14,635 bases of DNA from JBOFFC01 sp051648405 (lineage in GTDB: Bacteria > Planctomycetota > Planctomycetia > Pirellulales > Lacipirellulaceae), in NCBI GenBank assembly GCA_051648405.1, contig JBOFFC010000022.1, forward strand, positions 1-14,635. Reading direction: 5' to 3'. The position numbers and the translations under genes were made by a program. The notes beneath the pieces were generated by a model. It was not told the origin of the DNA and did not search any database. It worked only from the letters and a program-made list of their open reading frames with translations. This document shows positions 7,210 through 14,635 of this stretch, piece by piece. The stretch's first letter is position 1. Each line of letters starts with the position of its first letter.

Positions 7210-7238
7210 GGAAATCGGAAATCGGAATGCGGAATCGG
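7210..7238. repeat. Short GGAAATC/GGAATC microrepeat upstream of manC
   Basis: The 80-bp gap before manC contains GGAAATC twice in tandem followed by the degenerate copies GGAATGC and GGAATC. It is the most A/T-rich spot nearby and could be part of a leader or just slippage. No promoter could be placed confidently here. Confidence 0.4.
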
Positions 7239-7252
7239 TAGTGTTGGTTAGC

Positions 7253-7302
7253 CGCCGACGCAGGTCGGCGCTCGGTTCTTAGGCGCCGACGCAGGTCGGC
7301 GC
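7253..7302. repeat. Two copies of a 19-bp palindromic REP-like element
   Basis: The same 19-mer, CGCCGACGCAGGTCGGCGC, occurs at 7253-7271 and 7284-7302, in the same orientation and 31 bp apart. Each folds into a GCCGAC/GTCGGC hairpin with a 4-base loop; the stem is 7 bp in the first copy and 8 bp in the second. The second copy lies inside the end of thiE and encodes its last residues (APTCVGA). The first lies just after the stop. The arrangement resembles REP/REPIN elements and could also act as a transcription terminator for thiE. Confidence 0.65.
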
Positions 7303-8349
7303 GTTTTCAGCGTTCTCGTCGAGCAGGTCGCGTAGCCCCCGCGCTGCGGCTGCCGGATCGTCGGCCTTGGTCACCCCCCCCGCCACCGCGACGCGTGTCG
7401 CCCCGGCGGCCAGCACCCGCCCGAGGTTCTCCGGCGTGATCCCGCCGATCGCGAACGTCGGCAGGCTCACCTCGGCCGAGACCTGGCGAAGGTAGTCGAT
7501 CCCCGGGAACTCGTCGAACGCCTTCGAGCCCGAGGGGAAGGTCGGCCCCGCGCCGAGGTAGTCGGCGCCGTCGAGCACCGCCGAGCGGGCCTGGTCGATC
7601 GAATGCGTCGAGACGCCGACCAGCCCCCGCGGCCCGACGATCGTCCGGGCGTCCTTGGCGGAGAGCTCGTCCTGGCCGACGTGAACGCCGTCGGCGCCGG
7701 CCAGCGCCGCCACGTCGGGGCGATCGTTGACGATCGAAAGCACGCCGTGCTCGCGACAGACGCCGACGAGTCGCCGCGCCCGCTCGACTTTCTCGCGGTC
7801 GCTCAGGGCCTTGTCGCGGAGCTGAAGCGCTTGGGCGCCCGCTTGGCACAGCGTGCGCGCCGTTTGCTCGAAGTCGTCGTTCGAGCTCCCCCCCTCGACC
7901 AGTACGTACAACCGAACGCTGGCGAGGCGGTCGTTGGCCGCGGTCGTCGCGCCGAGGGCCTTGGCGAGCGTGTAGACGTGGTAGCGGAGCCCCTCGAACG
8001 TCGTCCCGAGGGCCGGATCGACCGTCTTGCCGAACTCCTCGAGGCTCCGCAGCGCTTGCTGCGCCCGTTCGAGGCTCGCTAGGCAGACGCTCCAAGCGTC
8101 GGGCCGGTGGGCCTCGCTGGCGGTGGCGATCGCGGCGCCGACGTCGGCGCGCGTGTCACGCGCCGCAAGGCGGCCCGCCGTTGGCGGCGAGGCGCCTGAC
8201 AGCTCGTGCCGCAGCTCCTTGGCGAGCCGCGCGAGGTGCGCGTCGTCGAGCACGAACCGGGCGTAGTCCTCCACCACCCGCAGCCCCTCGCTCGCCCGGT
8301 TCAGCGAGGCGTCGAGGACGCGGAGCGTGCGGAGGTCGGCCGAGGACAT
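7279..8349 (-). CDS. thiE: Thiamine phosphate synthase with N-terminal ThiD2-like helical domain
   Basis: A 356-residue protein, much longer than the roughly 210 residues of plain ThiE. Residues 1-140 form an all-helical domain (LRVLDASLNRASEGLRVVED near the start, then many Arg/Leu/Ala helices). It resembles the ThiD2-type domain found fused to ThiE in several phyla. Residues from about 147 form the ThiE TIM barrel: YVLVEGG, ALQLRDKALSDREK, SIVNDRPDVAALAGADGVHV, GVSTHSIDQA, YLGAGPTFPSGSK, FAIGGITPENL and AVAGGVTKADDP. ThiE joins HMP pyrophosphate and HET phosphate to make thiamine phosphate. The ATG at 8349 was chosen because upstream in-frame residues look non-coding. The C-terminal tail APTCVGA comes from a palindromic repeat. 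Confidence 0.9.
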   Translation of the reverse strand: MSSADLRTLRVLDASLNRASEGLRVVEDYARFVLDDAHLARLAKELRHELSGASPPTAGRLAARDTRADVGAAIATASEAHRPDAWSVCLASLERAQQALRSLEEFGKTVDPALGTTFEGLRYHVYTLAKALGATTAANDRLASVRLYVLVEGGSSNDDFEQTARTLCQAGAQALQLRDKALSDREKVERARRLVGVCREHGVLSIVNDRPDVAALAGADGVHVGQDELSAKDARTIVGPRGLVGVSTHSIDQARSAVLDGADYLGAGPTFPSGSKAFDEFPGIDYLRQVSAEVSLPTFAIGGITPENLGRVLAAGATRVAVAGGVTKADDPAAAARGLRDLLDENAENAPTCVGA

Positions 8350-8490
8350 TCGTCGTACTGGCAGCGCGAGCGAGGGAACGCAGAGAAACAGGCCGGGCCC
8401 CAGTCTGACCCTTCGAAGCCCGAGCGCGAAGGAAGCCCCCGACGCCATCGCTGGCCGGCGGCAGCGTTCGGAACGACGATCGCGAAACGA

Positions 8491-8526
8491 CGACGGGGTT
8501 CGGCGGCGTGCCGCCGAACCCCGTCG
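8491..8526 (-). terminator. Perfect 17-bp inverted repeat downstream of the PEP-CTERM gene
   Basis: The 17-bp arm 8491-8507 is the exact reverse complement of 8510-8526, with two bases between, realistically a 4-base CGTG loop. It lies 35 bp beyond the stop of the leftward PEP-CTERM gene and well before the thiE start. On the minus strand it is followed by TCGTTTCG, not a proper U-run. It may be a strong terminator, an mRNA-stabilising 3' hairpin or a dispersed palindrome. The rest of 8350-8560 shows nothing else. Confidence 0.6.
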
Positions 8527-8560
8527 GTTCGCGTCGATTGGGGAGTTTTGCGTCGGCTTC

Positions 8561-9199
8561 TCAGACGCTGCGCCGGCGACCGAGCAGCCCGGCCGCGGCG
8601 GCCGTGGCGACTACCACCAGCGACGTCGGCTCGGGGATCGCGGTCGAGAAGTTCGAGAAGTTCAGGAAATTGGAGGTCGCGACGATCGTCATCGACGTCA
8701 GCAGCGTGTCGCTCGTGACCCCGAAGTAGCCGTAGGGACCGCTCGTGGTGCTCGGGACGACGCCGCTCGTACCGTCGCTGAAGTTCACGATGATCGAGCC
8801 GGCTTGGCGGACGCCGCTGATGTCCGAGAGCCAGAAGTTGGCGCCGGCCGAGTGGACGTTGCCGCTGGTGAGGGCGACGACGAGGTCGTTTGCGGGCTGC
8901 CAGTTGCCGATCGCCTTCGACGAACCCAGGTCCGGGAACACGCCCACGCCGGCTTCGCCCGAGGTGATGTCGTAGGAGGTCACGGGGGTGCCGCCAGAGC
9001 CGCTAACGCTCGGAACGGGAGCGTCGAGCGCGGTGGGGACCCCGGAGAAGTTGTTGAAGAAGTTGCCGGCCGGGAGCGACGCCTCGAAAGTCGCCCGGTC
9101 GGTGAACGTCGTCGAGGCGGCGGAGACGCCGAGGGGCGACACGGCCGCGGCGACTGCCGCGGCGCAGGAAAGATCGCGGAGGATTCGAGCTAGCATCAT
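8561..9199 (-). CDS. PEP-CTERM sorting-domain secreted protein
   Basis: About 212 residues. An N-terminal signal peptide (LARILRDLSCAAAVAAAVSP, cleavage probably near GVSA) is followed by a Ser/Gly/Thr-rich, beta-looking exported body with few Cys. The C-terminus is a PEP-CTERM signal: IPEPTSLVVVATAAAAGLLG followed by RRRS. The expected order of Pro-Glu-Pro, a hydrophobic helix and a basic cluster is present. Such proteins are cut by an exosortase and anchored or released at the cell surface; no exosortase is in this window. The start is ambiguous between GTG 9205, ATG 9199 and ATG 9196. A GAAGGTG sequence 3-6 bases upstream favours the ATGs. A strong hairpin follows the stop. Specific function is unknown. 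Confidence 0.85.
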   Translation of the reverse strand: MMLARILRDLSCAAAVAAAVSPLGVSAASTTFTDRATFEASLPAGNFFNNFSGVPTALDAPVPSVSGSGGTPVTSYDITSGEAGVGVFPDLGSSKAIGNWQPANDLVVALTSGNVHSAGANFWLSDISGVRQAGSIIVNFSDGTSGVVPSTTSGPYGYFGVTSDTLLTSMTIVATSNFLNFSNFSTAIPEPTSLVVVATAAAAGLLGRRRSV

Positions 9200-9205
9200 C
9201 AGCAC

Positions 9206-9533
9206 CTTCGGGATTGGGGGGAGAATTGTGCGACGGTTCGACGACGCGCATCGAGCAGTATGTGCGCAGGTCGTCCGGATTCACCCCTTCACCAAGGAAA
9301 ATACGGAAAAATCGACGCCCTCCGTAGAGTCGCACTGCGGTTACGCGCCACCGAGCCTGCCAAGTTGGCCGCCGCACCCGCTGACGGGCCGGCGGCCCCG
9401 ACGAGGCGTCGATTGTCTCCGCGGGCGCTCGCGCTGCCCCTTCCCATCGCCACGCTCCGTGGACGTAAACCGTTCTGTCAACGGGGTTTGTCTTGTTGCT
9501 CCGGGCGGCGCTCGGTACACTCCGCCGCCCCCA
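9206..9533. other. Divergent intergenic region with little recognisable content
   Basis: This 328-bp stretch separates the leftward PEP-CTERM gene from the rightward TPR gene. The right end holds a promoter candidate (see 9493-9521). A short inverted repeat (TACGGA 9302-9307, TCCGTA 9321-9326, 13-base spacer) lies in an A-rich patch. An open frame through this region is Arg/Pro-rich and looks non-coding. No promoter for the leftward gene could be placed confidently. Confidence 0.4.
9493..9521 (+). promoter_or_regulatory. Sigma70-type promoter before the zinc-ribbon/TPR gene
   Basis: A -35-like TTGTTG (9493-9498) and a -10-like TACACT (9516-9521) are separated by 17 bp. The predicted start near 9528 would place an ATG (9534) only about six bases into the transcript, a nearly leaderless arrangement. 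Confidence 0.5.
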
Positions 9534-9667
9534 ATGCACCCCGTCGGTCGATCCGTTCCTTGGTTTTGTTCGGGTTGCGCCCGTCATTTGCACAGGGGGA
9601 CCGGGCGACACCGTTGTCGCCACGAGCTCCGCCACCCCGCCGCACGCCGTTGTCCCGCCGCCCCCCT
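9534..9667 (+). other. Probable 5' coding part of the TPR gene, split by two apparent +1 shifts
   Basis: The ATG at 9534 opens a frame reading VPWFCSGCARHLHRG, a CxxC half zinc-ribbon, but this frame does not lead into the membrane/TPR domain downstream. Removing one base from the G5 run at 9595-9599 moves into a second frame, with a Val/Thr/Pro linker of very high third-position GC. Removing one base from the C6 run at 9661-9666 moves into the frame of the TPR protein. The composite would read zinc ribbon, linker, RRRSTHWAAYLWPGLPHLW. Either two single-base errors or mutations sit in homopolymers, or the TPR gene starts later without this segment. Confidence 0.4.
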
Positions 9668-10381
9668 CGCCGCCGTTCGACCCACTGGGCAGCCTATCTG
9701 TGGCCCGGGCTGCCCCACCTGTGGGTGCGGGGGTCGCTCGCCGGCATGGCGCTGGCGCTGGGCTTTACGGTCCTACTGAACGTTTGGGTCCTGTCGGTCG
9801 CCGTCTGGCCGGCGTGGCTCGAACCGCGGCTTAAGTTTGCCTGCGGCGTTGGCGCCGGGCTGCTGTGGTTCGCCGCCCTCGCCGAGACGCGTGGCGAGCT
9901 GCGTCGGCTCGCCCGCAGCCGCGATGACGAGGCGGCCGAAGCGAAGCCCGATGCGCACGAACCCCATCCCAACGACGTACTGCTCAAGGAGGCCCAACGC
10001 GCGTACCTGAGCGCGGACTACGTCGTCGCCGAGCGTGCCCTGCGGCGCGCCCTGGCTAGCGACTGGCGCGACGTCGAGGCCCGCCTGTGGCACGCGACGC
10101 TGCTCCGTCGCACCGGGCGCCTGCGTCGTGCGGAACGCCAACTGAGGCGCCTGGAGCGCTTCGACGACGCGGCCGCGTGGTCGTACGAGATCGCCCAGGA
10201 GTGGCGGCGCCTGACTCGGTTGACAAAACCGACCGGCGTGGACGCCCCCTCGGGGACTAGCCCCCAGGCCGACCAACAAGCCACGATTACCCAACGAGAC
10301 GACCCCACCCCCGCGGAAACGATGATCGCCGGACGCATCGGCCCCGAGGTTCGCCGATCCCCCGAGCGAAACGCGGCGTAG
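9650..10381 (+). CDS. Membrane-anchored TPR-like protein (start uncertain)
   Basis: The clear coding part begins near AAYLWPGLPHLWVRGSLAG. It has one membrane helix (GMALALGFTVLLNVWVLSVA, roughly 9743-9802), then a second hydrophobic segment (FACGVGAGLLWFAALAE). A charged cytoplasmic part follows with a TPR-like helical hairpin: HPNDVLLKEAQRAYLSADYV, then ALRRALASDWRDVEARLWHA and RRTGRLRRAERQLRRLERFD. The C-terminal tail is low complexity. No enzyme motif is visible, and a scaffold role is likely. A TTG at 9650 is given as a nominal start; ATG 9746 would cut into the first helix. An upstream ATG at 9534 may be the real start if two homopolymer shifts are corrected. clpC follows on the same strand after 158 bp, with its own promoter candidate. 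Confidence 0.65.
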   Translation: MSRRPPRRRSTHWAAYLWPGLPHLWVRGSLAGMALALGFTVLLNVWVLSVAVWPAWLEPRLKFACGVGAGLLWFAALAETRGELRRLARSRDDEAAEAKPDAHEPHPNDVLLKEAQRAYLSADYVVAERALRRALASDWRDVEARLWHATLLRRTGRLRRAERQLRRLERFDDAAAWSYEIAQEWRRLTRLTKPTGVDAPSGTSPQADQQATITQRDDPTPAETMIAGRIGPEVRRSPERNAA

Positions 10382-10415
10382 GAGTCAGATTGTGGTTAGC
10401 GAGCGACCGCGGCGC

Positions 10416-10421
10416 TACAAT
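10416..10421 (+). promoter_or_regulatory. -10-like TACAAT before clpC
   Basis: TACAAT in the context GCGCTACAATCC lies 119 bp before the clpC ATG. A weak TGGTTA sits 17 bp upstream as a possible -35. It would give a leader of about 110 nt. No CIRCE inverted repeat and no CtsR-type heptad repeat were seen. Confidence 0.35.
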
Positions 10422-10433
10422 CCGTGAGAGACT

Positions 10434-10473
10434 AAGCAGCGACCAAGCAAGCAGCGACGAAGCAACGAACACC
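10434..10473 (+). repeat. A-rich imperfect direct repeats in the clpC leader
   Basis: AAGCAGCGAC occurs at 10434-10443 and again at 10449-10458, followed by a degenerate AAGCAACGAA. The units are about 12-15 bp apart in an otherwise GC-rich leader. They may keep the leader unstructured or be an operator; no known regulator site matches. Confidence 0.4.
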
Positions 10474-10539
10474 GCCGCGAGGCGCCGCGACGAGACCCGT
10501 GAAGCGGCCCGACGAGAATCCTGGAGCGGAGAGAAGGCA

Positions 10540-13119
<2,580 letters not shown>

Positions 13120-13150
13120 CCGACTGTCCTCTCCAAACGACGTTCCGCAC

Positions 13151-13182
13151 AGCGGGTCGCGCGCAAGCGCGGCCCGCTTTTT
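13151..13182 (+). terminator. Intrinsic terminator of clpC
   Basis: A 12-bp stem (13151-13162 with 13167-13178, one G-T wobble) encloses a GCAA tetraloop of GNRA type. It is followed by five T residues at 13178-13182 and another T-rich run. It lies about 30 bp after the clpC stop and is a textbook rho-independent terminator. Confidence 0.92.
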
Positions 13183-13236
13183 CTTTGTACAGTGGGAGTC
13201 GTCGCCGCGTAGCGCCCCTTCGCAGGAACGCCCGCC

Positions 13237-13866
13237 ATGCCCCGCTCGCCGTTCAACGACCCGAACTCAGAGTCACCCGACACCAAGCGCCGCCGAAGGC
13301 CGTGGTGGCGGTGGCACCTCGTGACGCTTGCCGTTCCGCTGGTGGTGGTCGTTTGGGTCCGACAGATTGCCGGGTTTCCGTACGACTGGGCGGTGACGCT
13401 CGGTGCAACGTGGCTCGGCATCTGGGCGACGTTGCCAAAACTGGTGATTGATGCCATCCGCTCGCCGCTGCACGGGGGGCGAAGCGATCCGCTAGTCGAG
13501 AGCTGCGGCGGGTCCAGCAGTTTCGCGGAGCGTTCGATGCGCGCCGCGACGTGCCTCGTGCTGCTCGCGGGAAGTCTACCGCTCGCGTTCGCCTTCGCAT
13601 CACTCATGTTCGACACCGCGTACTGGTACGAATGGCGCGAGTTTCCACTCATCGACGTGGCCGCAGTTTTGAGCGGTGCACTGGCGCCATTCGTGTTCTG
13701 CATCACGGCGGCCGCGATGCTGATGGGCCGCGCGGACAGGCTTGCCGCGCTCCGACGGATCGAGCACGAGCTCGCTGCGCGCGAGACCGCGTCGTCGCAG
13801 CAGGCGGCACCGGCGCCCGGCAGGGTTTCCTCAAGCGCTACAATCGGCAAAGTCGATGACGAGTGA
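13237..13866 (+). CDS. Unrecognised integral membrane protein
   Basis: A 209-residue protein that I do not recognise. A basic N-terminus (KRRRRPWWRW) leads into about four hydrophobic segments: HLVTLAVPLVVVVWV; WAVTLGATWLGIWATLP; a third around AATCLVLLAGSLPLAFAFAS; and VLSGALAPFVFCITAAAMLM. A charged cytoplasmic tail (ALRRIEHELAARE, then Ser/Ala-rich) follows. The N-terminus is positive, so it is probably cytoplasmic. ATG 13237 has AGGA upstream. Third-position GC is somewhat lower than in clpC. It stands between the clpC terminator and mlaE, with 69 bp to the latter, so it could be co-transcribed with the transporter; no functional link can be shown. Confidence 0.75.
   Translation: MPRSPFNDPNSESPDTKRRRRPWWRWHLVTLAVPLVVVVWVRQIAGFPYDWAVTLGATWLGIWATLPKLVIDAIRSPLHGGRSDPLVESCGGSSSFAERSMRAATCLVLLAGSLPLAFAFASLMFDTAYWYEWREFPLIDVAAVLSGALAPFVFCITAAAMLMGRADRLAALRRIEHELAARETASSQQAAPAPGRVSSSATIGKVDDE
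13839..13844 (+). promoter_or_regulatory. -10-like TACAAT before mlaE
   Basis: TACAAT in the context AGCGCTACAATCGG lies within the last codons of the preceding gene, 92 bp before the mlaE ATG. The flanking bases match the site before clpC (GCGCTACAATC). No clear -35 is present. Confidence 0.25.
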
Positions 13867-13935
13867 CGGCGCGCCACCGGTGTGCGCCGCGTCCCCGCGC
13901 CACCGCTTTGCGCAACCGCTGCTAGCGTCGTCCCC

Positions 13936-14635
13936 ATGGCCGCCAGCGTTCCCGCCGACCCTCCGTCCCCCGCCGCGCCGCCGCGGCCTGGCGTCGGGGA
14001 CCTCGTGGCCGACTTCGGGACGCTCTGCATCGAACGCGTCGAGGGGCTGGGACAGATCACGATCTTCTTCGGGCAGACGCTGTCGTGGATGACGACGCGC
14101 CTGCCGAGCCGCGAACTGCTGTTCACCAGCCTCTACCAGATCGGCGTGCGCAGCCTGCCGGTGGTCGCCCTCACGGGGACGTTCATCGGGATGGTGCTCG
14201 CCGTGCAGGCGTACTTCCAGTTCAGCAAGTTCGGCATGGAGACGCGCCTGGGGGTGATGATCAACCTGTCGATGTACCGCGAGCTAGGCCCGGTGCTGGC
14301 GGCGACGATGCTCGCGGGGCGGGTCGGCAGCTCGATCGCGGCCGAGATCGGCACGATGCGCGTCACCGAGCAGATCGACGCCCTCGTCTCGATGGGCGCC
14401 AGCCCGATCCAGCACCTCGTCGTGCCGCGGTTCGTCGCCTGCCTGCTGATGATCCCCTCGCTGACGATCATGGCGATGTTCATGGGGGTCGTCGGGGGGG
14501 CGTTCTACTGCATCTACGTGTTCGACGTGGACCCCTACTTCTACTTCGCGAATTCGCAGGACTCGACGAGCGCCTGGGACCTGTTCTACGGCGTCATCAA
14601 GAGCGTCTTCTTCGGCGGCGCGATCGCGATCATCA
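13936..14635 (+). CDS. mlaE: MlaE-family ABC transporter permease (5' part, truncated by window end)
   Basis: 233 codons are visible before the window ends; the family length is about 260. After a Pro/Ala-rich cytoplasmic start (1-20), the protein shows the conserved MlaE core. It includes VRSLPVVALTGTFIGMVLAV, then FGMETRLGVMINLSMYRELG followed by PVLAATMLAGRVGSSIAAEI and GTMRVTEQIDALVSMGASP. The RVGSSIAAEIGTMRVTEQIDAL block is the family hallmark. MlaE forms the inner-membrane part of a lipid transport complex (MlaFEDB) that moves phospholipids between membranes. ATPase and MCE genes are expected downstream but are not in the window. The ATG at 13936 has no Shine-Dalgarno site. Function here is inferred from the family; outer-membrane lipid transport fits a diderm cell. 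Confidence 0.94.
   Translation, partial: MAASVPADPPSPAAPPRPGVGDLVADFGTLCIERVEGLGQITIFFGQTLSWMTTRLPSRELLFTSLYQIGVRSLPVVALTGTFIGMVLAVQAYFQFSKFGMETRLGVMINLSMYRELGPVLAATMLAGRVGSSIAAEIGTMRVTEQIDALVSMGASPIQHLVVPRFVACLLMIPSLTIMAMFMGVVGGAFYCIYVFDVDPYFYFANSQDSTSAWDLFYGVIKSVFFGGAIAII

Noticed and set aside
6176..7282. 368-codon plus-strand open frame opposite manC
   Set aside because: manC shows its full signature on the minus strand; the plus-strand translation is Arg/Gly/Val-rich shadow.
9260..9649. Upstream part of the TPR frame taken as coding from the first ATG (9260)
   Set aside because: Residues there are Arg/Pro/Ser-rich with no domain, and the only good promoter (9493-9521) lies downstream of that ATG.
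10382..10539. CIRCE or CtsR operator before clpC
   Set aside because: No TTAGCACTC-type inverted repeat and no GGTCAAA-type heptads were found; only A-rich repeats are present.

Overview
The window looks like chromosomal DNA from a planctomycete, most likely of the Pirellulales/Lacipirellulaceae type. Four things suggest this: very high GC, a small secreted protein ending in a PEP-CTERM sorting signal, a ThiE with an extra N-terminal helical domain, and mostly weak Shine-Dalgarno sites. This assignment is inferred from gene content and style; no marker RNA is present. The window is dominated by ordinary chromosomal genes, with no IS element, prophage, CRISPR array, tRNA or rRNA.

Layout. Positions 15-3000 carry three leftward genes: a secreted thioredoxin-fold protein with a CPRC motif, an MBL-fold metallohydrolase behind a good sigma70-type promoter, and an atypical SDR/epimerase-like Rossmann protein. 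A divergent gap (3001-3160) leads to a rightward pair: a RimB-like retropepsin protease (PF05618) and a RimK ATP-grasp ligase. These are predicted to remove and add glutamates on a ribosomal protein tail. The RimK carries an unusual C-terminal RCK_C/TrkA_C-like domain.

From 8349 down to 4927 runs a leftward, tightly packed set: thiE (ThiD2-like domain plus ThiE), manC, a PIN-domain VapC-like toxin, a small probable antitoxin, and ruvX. The toxin overlaps the end of manC by ATGA, and the antitoxin candidate overlaps the toxin by 23 bp. A toxin-first TA-like module is therefore embedded between housekeeping genes. A 19-bp palindromic repeat occurs twice at the thiE 3' end, one copy inside the coding sequence. 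A leftward PEP-CTERM protein gene (8561-9199) ends at a perfect 17-bp hairpin.

From about 9490 everything is rightward. First is a membrane-anchored TPR-like gene whose 5' part seems split over three frames, with two homopolymer runs at the break points. Then come clpC (859 aa, AAA+ unfoldase) with an excellent GNRA-loop intrinsic terminator, an unrecognised four-helix membrane protein, and the first 233 codons of an MlaE-type ABC permease that runs off the window.

Functionally the window mixes protein quality control (clpC), ribosomal protein modification (rimB-rimK), DNA repair (ruvX), thiamine and GDP-mannose synthesis, envelope lipid transport (mlaE) and surface protein export. I see no single large novel system. 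The points most worth a second look are the RimK-RCK fusion with its protease partner, the TA pair wired into the manC-ruvX operon, and the split zinc-ribbon/TPR gene before clpC.
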